Shown piece after piece: positions 1-6,080 of a stretch of 6,352 bases of DNA (the first letter of the stretch is position 1; each line of letters opens with the position of its first letter). The translations under genes were made by a program, and so were the position numbers. The DNA is taken from the NCBI GenBank assembly GCA_022361315.1, contig JAKSBB010000124.1, forward strand, positions 1 to 6,352. Direction: 5' to 3'. The stretch comes from Desulfobacterales bacterium. Its GTDB lineage: Bacteria > Desulfobacterota > Desulfobacteria > Desulfobacterales > Desulfobacteraceae. The notes under the pieces were generated by a model. The model did no database searches, was not told the DNA's origin, and saw only the letters and a program-made list of their open reading frames with translations.

Positions 1-791
1 GGATCTCCGTGGGAGAGAAAGCAATCTTTATAACTTTGGTCCGAATTGCAAAAGTAGACTTCACCCTTGGTTTGTGTCATCCGGTCCAGACCGCGCTTGT
101 TGGCGTATCGTTTCAAAAGTTTGTCCATGACAAATAGATACACCATCCGGCAGAGCATCCGAATGGTTTTCTGTATAACCCCGAATCCGGCCAGACAGAT
201 GATAAAAAAATCAAAGGCCAGGCTCTTTTTATACTTTGACGCACGATTATCGATGAAAGAGCGGATACGTTTGGGGGTGCTGTGGGGGGTAAACAACTGT
301 GAATAGCCCACCAGCCCGGGATTTACCAAAAATCGTTTATCATAGGCGCGGATTTCGGAGCAAATGGACTTATAGACCGAGGGTCTCACCGGCCGGGGAC
401 CGATAAAGTCCATATCCCCTTTGATGACATTGAGAAGCTGGGGCAGTTCATCCAGACGGGTATCTCTCATGAAGCGACAGAACCACGGCAGTTTATACCC
501 GTGTTGATAAGATACCAGATGGGCGTCATATTGCTTCTCAAAGTCCACCGGCAGGGTACGCAGTTTGTACATGACAAAGTATTTCTTATTTCGTCCCATC
601 CTGATCCCTGCGTAAAACACAGGCCAACCGTTCACATACCAGACCAGAGGTAACAGCACGAGAAACAGCGGTGATGCCAGGAGAAGAAAGAAAATCCCTA
701 GCACAAAGTTGAAAATCCGGTTAACGGCGAACGAAGTGGTATAATACCCGGCGGCAGGCCGCTTGGCCGGAGGAGTTGTGGGAGTTGTCAT
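1..791 (-). CDS. Undecaprenyl-phosphate sugar-phosphate transferase (monotopic PGT, bacterial sugar transferase family), 3' end outside window
   Basis: Translating the minus strand from the ATG at 789-791 gives an open frame of 263 codons that runs off the window without a stop, so the C-terminus is missing. The protein matches the small monotopic phosphoglycosyl transferases, which move a sugar phosphate from a nucleotide sugar to undecaprenyl phosphate at the inner face of the inner membrane, the first step of repeat-unit synthesis. Visible marks: a hydrophobic segment at about residues 28-52 containing the Ser-Pro kink (S40-P41) typical of the re-entrant helix; KLRT at 76-79; the catalytic Asp-Glu pair in LDELPQLLNV (D114, E115); GPRP at 131-134; and NPGLVGYSQL at 157-166. 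There is no long multi-span N-terminal region as in WbaP or WcaJ, so it is the short form. An AAGGGA ribosome-binding site lies 8 bases before the ATG. The gene starts 42 bases after the chain-length gene. The sugar specificity cannot be read from the sequence. Confidence 0.9.
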   Translation of the reverse strand, partial: MTTPTTPPAKRPAAGYYTTSFAVNRIFNFVLGIFFLLLASPLFLVLLPLVWYVNGWPVFYAGIRMGRNKKYFVMYKLRTLPVDFEKQYDAHLVSYQHGYKLPWFCRFMRDTRLDELPQLLNVIKGDMDFIGPRPVRPSVYKSICSEIRAYDKRFLVNPGLVGYSQLFTPHSTPKRIRSFIDNRASKYKKSLAFDFFIICLAGFGVIQKTIRMLCRMVYLFVMDKLLKRYANKRGLDRMTQTKGEVYFCNSDQSYKDCFLSHGD

Positions 792-833
792 CGCAAAATT
801 CCCTTCACTGGACGCATAATAAGACTGCCTCGC

Positions 834-2201
834 TTACTCTGGTATCGAGAAAATATACACCATATCCGTATTATTCTCCACATCCTCAGGTGTCTTAAAG
901 GTGTGGTTAAAAAACTCAACCGTAAAGCCGGCAGCGATCCCGAAAATAATCCCTCCCATCAGGCCGAAGAAAATCACCTTCTTCTTATCCGGAAACACAG
1001 GTGCCCGCCTGGCTTCCGGCCGGGTGAGAAGACTTACGGTAAACAGGTTATTGTTCTTATAATTGTTGGATATCTTAGCCTCTTCCAAACGTTTGGTAAA
1101 GGTGGTATAGGAATCTTCCAGAACTGCAATTTGCCTGGCCAGCATTTTGGCCTGGGTAGAGGACTCATACAGCCCCATATTTTCATTTCTCAACTGCTGA
1201 ATGCGTTCCTCCAGAAACCCTATTTTCTGCCCGATATTCTCAAGCTTCACCCGTTCCGCCGAAATGTAATTCCCCACTTCTTTTTTAAAGTCACCAAATG
1301 CAGCTGAGATCTGTTTATTATAGTTCTGAATCTTTTTGCTTTGGGGATGAAAGGTTCTGGCAGCAATATTCCGCTGGCGGACAATTTCCATAACCATGCC
1401 GGACATGTCGTTGATTCGGGGATCACCAAGATAGCTGAAATAGGTGGTGTCATTGGATGCAAGATCCTTTTCCATCAGGGCCACCCTGTACTTCTGGTCA
1501 AAGTACTCCTGGTTCAATGCCAGCAACTGCCTTTCCAGCTCATTGACATTTGTCATGTTGTTCCGGATCTTCAACAGGGAATCCGGTGTTTTGGACTGCT
1601 TGGTCAATTGTACCAGCTCGCGTTCTTTGCTTTCCAGTTCATTGGAGAACTTTTTTAACTGGTCTGCAAAAAAGGCCTCGGCCTCTTTGGGCTTAAATAT
1701 CTCAGACCGGTATTCAAAATACTTATCCACCACGGTTTCCAAAAGTAGCTTTGCATCGTCGGGATTTTTCCAGGTGGCCTGGATATTTATGGTATCAGTC
1801 CTGGGGTTGGTACTTGGAAGGATGCTGGCCATAACGGACGAGACTGCGGCCCGCCGTTCCCTTTCCGTGGTGATCGGTCCGAAAACAAGCCCTTTTTCCG
1901 CAAGATGATCTACGGTATTTTCCGCCACCACATTGGTTCTGATGATCTCAATTTCCGAATAGATATCGTTTTCTCTCATCTTTGAGATATCAGTGGGGAC
2001 ATTTTCAATACTTTCAGGACTTTTCAGGGAAACACTGCCCTTCAATATCACCGAACAGGTCGCCGCGTAGATGGGCGGATACAGCAGGGCGAAGAGAAAA
2101 GATCCGGCAATGATCGTTAAAGCAACGGAGAATATCGCCGTCTTTTGAACAAAAAAGATGGTAACAAAATTTCTCAAATAATCATTGGTTTGTTTCATCA
2201 T
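834..2201 (-). CDS. Polysaccharide chain-length determinant / co-polymerase (Wzz/GumC-like PCP without kinase domain)
   Basis: The 455-residue product has the plan of inner-membrane polysaccharide co-polymerases, which set chain length and connect polymerase and kinase to the Wza exporter. TM1 lies at about residues 21-42 and TM2 at about 409-429. Between them is a large periplasmic part with likely coiled coils (about 175-245 and 305-378, rich in E, K, Q and L). A proline-containing segment just before TM2 (RPEARRAPVFPDKKK, 394-408) is typical of the family. The short cytosolic tail (FKTPEDVENNTDMVYIFSIPE region, 435-455) matches the stub that leads into the kinase domain in fused Wzc proteins. 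Here it ends, and the ATPase is a separate gene two positions upstream. The size fits the long GumC type rather than the roughly 330-residue O-antigen Wzz. Two adjacent ATGs (2201 and 2198) exist. A GGGCGG lies only 2 bases before the first and 5 before the second, so translation may begin at 2198. The gene begins 9 bases after the export lipoprotein. Confidence 0.9.
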   Translation of the reverse strand: MMKQTNDYLRNFVTIFFVQKTAIFSVALTIIAGSFLFALLYPPIYAATCSVILKGSVSLKSPESIENVPTDISKMRENDIYSEIEIIRTNVVAENTVDHLAEKGLVFGPITTERERRAAVSSVMASILPSTNPRTDTINIQATWKNPDDAKLLLETVVDKYFEYRSEIFKPKEAEAFFADQLKKFSNELESKERELVQLTKQSKTPDSLLKIRNNMTNVNELERQLLALNQEYFDQKYRVALMEKDLASNDTTYFSYLGDPRINDMSGMVMEIVRQRNIAARTFHPQSKKIQNYNKQISAAFGDFKKEVGNYISAERVKLENIGQKIGFLEERIQQLRNENMGLYESSTQAKMLARQIAVLEDSYTTFTKRLEEAKISNNYKNNNLFTVSLLTRPEARRAPVFPDKKKVIFFGLMGGIIFGIAAGFTVEFFNHTFKTPEDVENNTDMVYIFSIPE

Positions 2202-2210
2202 ATCCGCCCG

Positions 2211-3272
2211 TTAATTATTTAAATCATCCACCCACTGCATTGTACCGCCGCTGATGGACCATCCGTTAAACAATGCGATGTTGGCAATTTCTCTTGTAAG
2301 GATAGCCAGCGTACTGATATGGGTTTTGGGTATATATACAATATCTTCCGGTTTCAGGAAGAAAAATGCCTGGCTGTCCGTCAGGGTCATGAGATTTTTC
2401 AAATTCACCCGTCGGGCAATCAGCTTTTGCTCGTGCTTCCGGAACAGAATAACGGTTTCCATTTTGGCGCTGTCCGTAAAACTGCCGGCCAGTGTAATGG
2501 CCTGGAGCAGATTGATAGGCTTCTTAATCTCATAGGTACCGGGACTGTTCACCTCACCGAGCATATAAATAATGGAACCGGCCTGCTCGTGAAGGAAGAG
2601 ATCGGCCTGCATGCCGGGAAGGTACTCTGAATAGCGTTCCTGAATCAGACTGTTTACCTGGTCAATGGTCTTGTGGGCCACATAATGATCACCGATCAGG
2701 GGAAAGGTAGTGTACCCATCCGGACGGACGTTTACCAGCTTACTCAACCCCCTGGCAGCGGTCTTCAAGTCGTTCCTGATCTGCTCGATACGCACATCAA
2801 TATTGGTTACCTTTACCGTCACCTGAGGATCCAGCAGTATATATTCGTACTTCTTCTCCAACATTTTTGTGGCCTGTTCAGGGGTCAGGCCCAACATTTT
2901 CACTTCACCGACATAAGGCAGAATAATCTCACCGGTGGGCATAATTTTCTGTTCGGAGTTCAACTCCGGCAGGTCCGGAAAGGTTACCTGGATCCGATGG
3001 TAAAGATCAATTTTAAATGTCTCGGCCTTTTGGGCCTTGATCTGAAAAACAACGTCAAGCACATCACCGGGTTGAATCCGGTATTCTAAAAACAGATCCT
3101 GATCAGACGGATACATCCCCTGGTCAAAAGAATAGGTGGTTCTTTCGTACTTTTTCTCAAAATCTTCCGGCAGATATTTCGGGGCACAACCGGCGAGGAT
3201 GAAGAGAACCATAAGGCCCATCCCCAGTATTTTGATCCCCATCAATCGATTATGGCAATTGAATCCTCTCAT
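2211..3272 (-). CDS. Outer-membrane polysaccharide export lipoprotein (Wza-type, Poly_export plus SLBB)
   Basis: This 353-residue protein resembles Wza-family exporters, which form the periplasmic and outer-membrane channel for capsule or exopolysaccharide. A lipoprotein signal ends in the lipobox LAGC (Cys29); residue 30 is Ala rather than Asp, which fits outer-membrane sorting. A Poly_export domain follows at about residues 62-156 (YRIQPGDVLDV, then GEIILPYVGEV and LTPEQA). A second stretch with the same pattern (VRPDGYTTFPLIGD, 182-195) follows, then an SLBB-like domain at about 233-280 (YMLGEVNSPGTYEI). The C-terminal part has the usual FLKPEDIVYIPKT (305-317) and a helix-forming end (321-337) where Wza has its membrane-spanning helix. 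The start is supported by AGGG 5 bases upstream; the next Met (residue 11) has no ribosome-binding site. The gene lies 8 bases after the kinase-like gene, whose stop TAA overlaps the start of this ribosome-binding site, suggesting coupled translation. Confidence 0.93.
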   Translation of the reverse strand: MRGFNCHNRLMGIKILGMGLMVLFILAGCAPKYLPEDFEKKYERTTYSFDQGMYPSDQDLFLEYRIQPGDVLDVVFQIKAQKAETFKIDLYHRIQVTFPDLPELNSEQKIMPTGEIILPYVGEVKMLGLTPEQATKMLEKKYEYILLDPQVTVKVTNIDVRIEQIRNDLKTAARGLSKLVNVRPDGYTTFPLIGDHYVAHKTIDQVNSLIQERYSEYLPGMQADLFLHEQAGSIIYMLGEVNSPGTYEIKKPINLLQAITLAGSFTDSAKMETVILFRKHEQKLIARRVNLKNLMTLTDSQAFFFLKPEDIVYIPKTHISTLAILTREIANIALFNGWSISGGTMQWVDDLNN

Positions 3273-3280
3273 ATCATCCC

Positions 3281-4246
3281 TTAAGAAATTATTTTATAAA
3301 CCCATCGCGGTATATAGTATTTACGACGGTTGAACACGACACCTATGGCTGTGGGACCACCGCTTTTTTTAATCTTATCTCCGGCGATCTGCAGCACCTC
3401 CCACCGTGTTTTTTCACATTCGATCACCAGCAACGCAGCAGAGTAATGAACAATATCCCTCAAGGTCAGAGAAGAGGTCATCACAGAACCGCCGTCACAG
3501 ACCACATGATCAAAATACTGGGACAACTGCCCCAGCAAATTGCTGACACTTTCCTGCCGGATACCGGCTAAATCTTTATCTCCGATGGTGAGGATACTTA
3601 ACCCCTTATGAAGGGTCGGTAGAATGGCATCTTCCAATGTGGCCTTGCCCTGGCAGACATCATAAAACCCCGGCCCTTCACTGACACCGAAAAGACTGTG
3701 AATCTGAGGATTATGGTGGTTACCGTCGATCAAAAGTACATTTTTACCGGAGTAAAACGACAGGGCATAGGCCGTACTCACGGCCGCGATGGTTTTACCC
3801 GCCTTATCGGAACAGCTTGATACATAAATGGTATTTCCGGCCTTTTCTTCCAGCGCCAAAATATTGGCCTCGACGATCATCAATTCCCTGAAATTTGATT
3901 CCAGCTGCTTGATGGATGTCTGGGAAAGGAAAGGCAACTCATCCTCAGGAAACCGTTTTATGTTGGTATCCCAAAGAAACCGGTCTTTGGGAACAGACGG
4001 TGCTGAATCAGGAATAGCAGACTCTGTATTTTCCTGCGAGACCTGCTCGGAAGCAACGGCCACAAAGTCATCTTCATGGGGGGGGGCAGATTCAACTTCA
4101 GGCGCGGGGGCTTCCTTGGCTTTTGCGGCAGCCAGAAAGCTTTCCCTAAAATTCTGCCCGGCCTGATCCTGGGACCCATCGCTCAGATCTTTTTGCCCTT
4201 TCAGGAACTGTTTCAAATAGTATGACTGTGAAGATTCATGCCCCAT
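3281..4246 (-). CDS. BY-kinase-like (Wzc/CpsD family) P-loop ATPase with degenerate motifs
   Basis: The 321-residue product has a charged, Pro/Ala-rich, probably disordered N-terminal part (about 1-105) and a MinD-like P-loop domain (about 110-308) with the layout of bacterial tyrosine kinases that partner Wzz-type proteins. A helix with E-x-x-F-R-E-L (116-122) stands where family members have the oligomerisation motif ending in RTN. Walker A is SDKAGKT (146-152) instead of the usual PGEGKS/T. Walker A' is LLIDGNHHNP (171-180), where the family normally has LLIDADxRxP: the first Asp (D174) is kept, the second is Asn and the Arg is His. Walker B is HVVCDGG (247-253) with D251. The usual C-terminal tyrosine cluster is reduced to Y310, Y311 and Y317. 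Family membership is secure; tyrosine-kinase activity is doubtful, and it may be a regulatory ATPase. The gene starts 8 bases after the ExeA-like gene with only a weak ribosome-binding site, so coupled translation is likely. A C9 run lies in codons 54-57. Confidence 0.82.
   Translation of the reverse strand: MGHESSQSYYLKQFLKGQKDLSDGSQDQAGQNFRESFLAAAKAKEAPAPEVESAPPHEDDFVAVASEQVSQENTESAIPDSAPSVPKDRFLWDTNIKRFPEDELPFLSQTSIKQLESNFRELMIVEANILALEEKAGNTIYVSSCSDKAGKTIAAVSTAYALSFYSGKNVLLIDGNHHNPQIHSLFGVSEGPGFYDVCQGKATLEDAILPTLHKGLSILTIGDKDLAGIRQESVSNLLGQLSQYFDHVVCDGGSVMTSSLTLRDIVHYSAALLVIECEKTRWEVLQIAGDKIKKSGGPTAIGVVFNRRKYYIPRWVYKIIS
4078..4086 (-). repeat. C9 homopolymer inside the kinase-like gene
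   Basis: Nine G in a row on the plus strand are nine C in the coding strand, covering parts of codons 54-57 (Ala-Pro-Pro-His) of the BY-kinase-like gene. It lies in the disordered linker before the P-loop domain. Losing one base would shift reading into a frame that stops at 3958-3960, before the catalytic domain. The run is directly visible; any role in phase variation is inference. Confidence 0.9.
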
Positions 4247-4254
4247 AGCATTCT

Positions 4255-5784
4255 TTATCCGTTTGCATTGGTATTGTACGGTTCAACTGATTTGAAGATT
4301 ACCGGTGCCACCCCCGGAAGGGTTCTTACACCACGGTCATTAGGGGTCAACCCGGCATCCATAATCGGGGGAAGTCGCAAACTATTATCGCTTTTATCAT
4401 CGCGCCTGACAACCGGTTTTGTGACAAGGACGTCCACGGCCCGCGTTCCGTCCTCCGGTATGGACCTCATGATTACGGCACTCTGTGAAGATAGATTTTC
4501 CATGGCCCCTACGGGCAAGGGTCTGCCGCTGATCAGAAAGAGCAACAAAAGGATAATGACGGCAATAAGCAAACCGATCATGGCTGTTTTCCCATCAATC
4601 AACTGTGATTTCTTCAGTTCTTTTTGCTTCTTTTTCTTTGGCTTTTCTTTCCCTTCTCCGGCAGAACTCTTAAAAAGCTCTTCTGCACGCATCCGTGGCT
4701 GTTGGGGTACCGGTTCCTGCGCCACCCCATCCATAGCAGTTGCGGCAACACCATTTGCCGCGGGCGATACAGGCACCGGTGTATCAGGGGGGTGGACGGC
4801 CTGGGCAGATACCACCCGCCTTGACCGTTGCCGGGGTTCTGCCGCAGGGGTCGCTTCGGTTTGAGTTGCCGGTTGAGCTGCGGGTTGAGGCCCGGGCTGC
4901 GGTGCAGGTTGGGGCGCAGATGCGACACTTACCTCTCTCATGGCATCCCTGTCAGACGGGTGGTCCGGTTCTGCAGCTAAACCGGCATCCACAAGGGCAG
5001 CCGACACGATATGTTCATCAATAAAATTGGCCCTTCTTTTGTAAGCGATCAGCAGACTGGAATCACAGATCTTATTGATGAGCCTCGGCAGGCCTTTACT
5101 GGCGGATGTAATCAGTTCAATGGCCGTTTCATTGAAAACCGGGCTTCCGGATGCACCGGAGGCAATCAGACGAAAGTAAATATACTCCGTCACCTCAGGC
5201 ACCCCCAGGGGTTGAAGCGGCACCCGCTTGATACGCTGACGAAATGAGACCAGGTTTCGTTCGTCAAGTTTTTTCAAAAAACCAGTATGGCCGAACATGA
5301 ACAGGCGTAATGGGAAATATCCGTAATTGTTATAGGTAATCAGGCGGGTCAGACCGGCAACAAATTCATGGTCAAACTCCTGAATATCATCAATGATAAT
5401 GTAAATATAACGATTTCTTTCAGGGGGATCGTTCTCAAAATATTCGTAAATAAAACGTTGGGTTTCTTCAAGGTTTCCGGCATCTGCGGGAAGCCCGAGT
5501 TCCCGTGCAATTTTTTCAAGGAGCATGGAGAAAGAATACCCCGGGCTGGGGATATAAACCATGGGGGTGACATTATTTTTCTCCATAAACTGAATAAGCT
5601 TCAGACAGAGAAGCGTTTTTCCGGTGCCGTATTCACCTGCGGTCATCACCACAGGCTCTTTGCGCTTAAGGCAGTAGACCAGATTTTTCCAGGCGTTTTC
5701 ATGCACCCTGGACTTAAAGAAAAGCCTGGGAGATGGAAACGGTGCGAAAGGCTCGCTCTGCATTAAAAAGTATTCTTTATACAT
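4255..5784 (-). CDS. ExeA/GspA-like AAA ATPase, membrane-anchored, of exopolysaccharide-locus type
   Basis: The 509-residue protein opens with the family start (MYKEYF, then EPFAPFPSPR), which fixes the initiation codon. A GGGG lies 6 bases upstream and an AAAGG directly abuts the ATG. The cytosolic AAA domain covers about residues 10-265: Walker A GEYGTGKT (50-57), Walker B IIIDD (129-133), an FRQR segment (181-184) that matches the conserved QRI region of ExeA proteins, and SKGLPRLINKICD (229-241) of the lid. The family usually has Asp-Glu at Walker B; here it is Asp-Asp. A Pro/Gln/Ala-rich linker (about 288-365) and a Lys-rich stretch (381-392) lead to one transmembrane helix (about 401-419) and a periplasmic tail of about 90 residues with no domain I recognise. 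ExeA relatives occur in type II secretion and as ATPases of exopolysaccharide/XrtA loci; the neighbours favour the latter. Its exact role in export is unknown; a task in envelope assembly or signalling is inferred. Confidence 0.87.
   Translation of the reverse strand: MYKEYFLMQSEPFAPFPSPRLFFKSRVHENAWKNLVYCLKRKEPVVMTAGEYGTGKTLLCLKLIQFMEKNNVTPMVYIPSPGYSFSMLLEKIARELGLPADAGNLEETQRFIYEYFENDPPERNRYIYIIIDDIQEFDHEFVAGLTRLITYNNYGYFPLRLFMFGHTGFLKKLDERNLVSFRQRIKRVPLQPLGVPEVTEYIYFRLIASGASGSPVFNETAIELITSASKGLPRLINKICDSSLLIAYKRRANFIDEHIVSAALVDAGLAAEPDHPSDRDAMREVSVASAPQPAPQPGPQPAAQPATQTEATPAAEPRQRSRRVVSAQAVHPPDTPVPVSPAANGVAATAMDGVAQEPVPQQPRMRAEELFKSSAGEGKEKPKKKKQKELKKSQLIDGKTAMIGLLIAVIILLLLFLISGRPLPVGAMENLSSQSAVIMRSIPEDGTRAVDVLVTKPVVRRDDKSDNSLRLPPIMDAGLTPNDRGVRTLPGVAPVIFKSVEPYNTNANG
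4858..4914 (-). repeat. Degenerate tandem codon repeat for the Pro-Gln-Pro-Ala linker of the ATPase
   Basis: Codons 291-309 of the ExeA-like gene repeat an imperfect Pro-Gln-Pro-Ala/Gly unit (PQPAPQPGPQPAAQPA). The DNA shows matching imperfect 12-base periods rich in G and C. Such linkers are extended and flexible and separate the ATPase domain from the membrane helix. Repeat number could vary between strains. Confidence 0.75.
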
Positions 5785-5816
5785 CCTTTACCCCAAGGTT
5801 TGGATTGGCGGTCATC

Positions 5817-6071
5817 TCAAAGGTCGTCATTGGGGAATACCCGGCTGTATTCAATCTTTTCTTCATCGCCGGATACCGCAAGGTTGAGACCTTTTACGAT
5901 TTTACTTTTGGTTACCTGGGTCGGGTTTGTCAGCATTCGCTCCGTCTGACTTATGACCTTGGTACTGACATTGGCCAGCCGCGATAACGCAGTGATCGTC
6001 AACCCCAGTTCTATCCTGATTTTTTTTAAGTCATTTTCTTTGACATCAAGATTATCCATATAACGAAACAC
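5817..6071 (-). CDS. Small XRE-family (HTH_3) DNA-binding regulator
   Basis: This 84-residue protein is almost entirely one helix-turn-helix domain of the XRE/Cro type at about residues 14-64. The pattern is KIRIELGLTITALSRLANVS, then a recognition helix TKVISQTERM and a supporting helix SKIVKGLN. The short tail ends in EYSRVFPNDDL, a style seen in small single-domain XRE regulators; no ligand or dimerisation domain is present. Reading starts at a GTG (6069-6071), the first possible start after an upstream in-frame TAA. An in-frame ATG at 6057-6059 would remove only four residues and keep the whole domain. Directly before the GTG is a run of eight G followed by A, which would act as an unusual ribosome-binding site. 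The gene ends 32 bases before the ExeA-like ATPase on the same strand, so it is probably the first operon gene and a local regulator, possibly of itself. The target is not shown by the sequence. Confidence 0.8.
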   Translation of the reverse strand: MFRYMDNLDVKENDLKKIRIELGLTITALSRLANVSTKVISQTERMLTNPTQVTKSKIVKGLNLAVSGDEEKIEYSRVFPNDDL

Positions 6072-6072
6072 T

Positions 6073-6080
6073 CCCCCCCC
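6073..6080 (-). repeat. G8 homopolymer at the ribosome-binding site of the XRE gene
   Basis: Eight C on the plus strand read as eight G on the coding strand, separated by a single A from the GTG start of the regulator. The run takes the place of a Shine-Dalgarno element. A change in its length would change spacing to the GTG (6071) and to the ATG at 6059 without altering the protein. Confidence 0.85.

Noticed and set aside
792..833. Terminator or promoter in the 42-base gap before the transferase.
   Set aside because: No hairpin with a T run and no convincing -35/-10 pair; only the ribosome-binding site of the transferase is seen.
3958..4179. Separate minus-strand gene inside the kinase-like gene.
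   Set aside because: It is the alternative frame of the linker region, of interest only as the frame entered if the C9 run loses a base.
4255..5784. Type II secretion ExeA/GspA assignment for the ATPase.
   Set aside because: No GspB or other secretion gene is nearby, the tail lacks a visible peptidoglycan-binding motif, and all neighbours are polysaccharide export genes.
67..5987. Many plus-strand open frames of 65-208 codons, such as 4238-4864, 1444-1908 and 2673-3089.
   Set aside because: Each lies antisense to a well-supported minus-strand gene and shows no family signature; they are reading-frame shadows.
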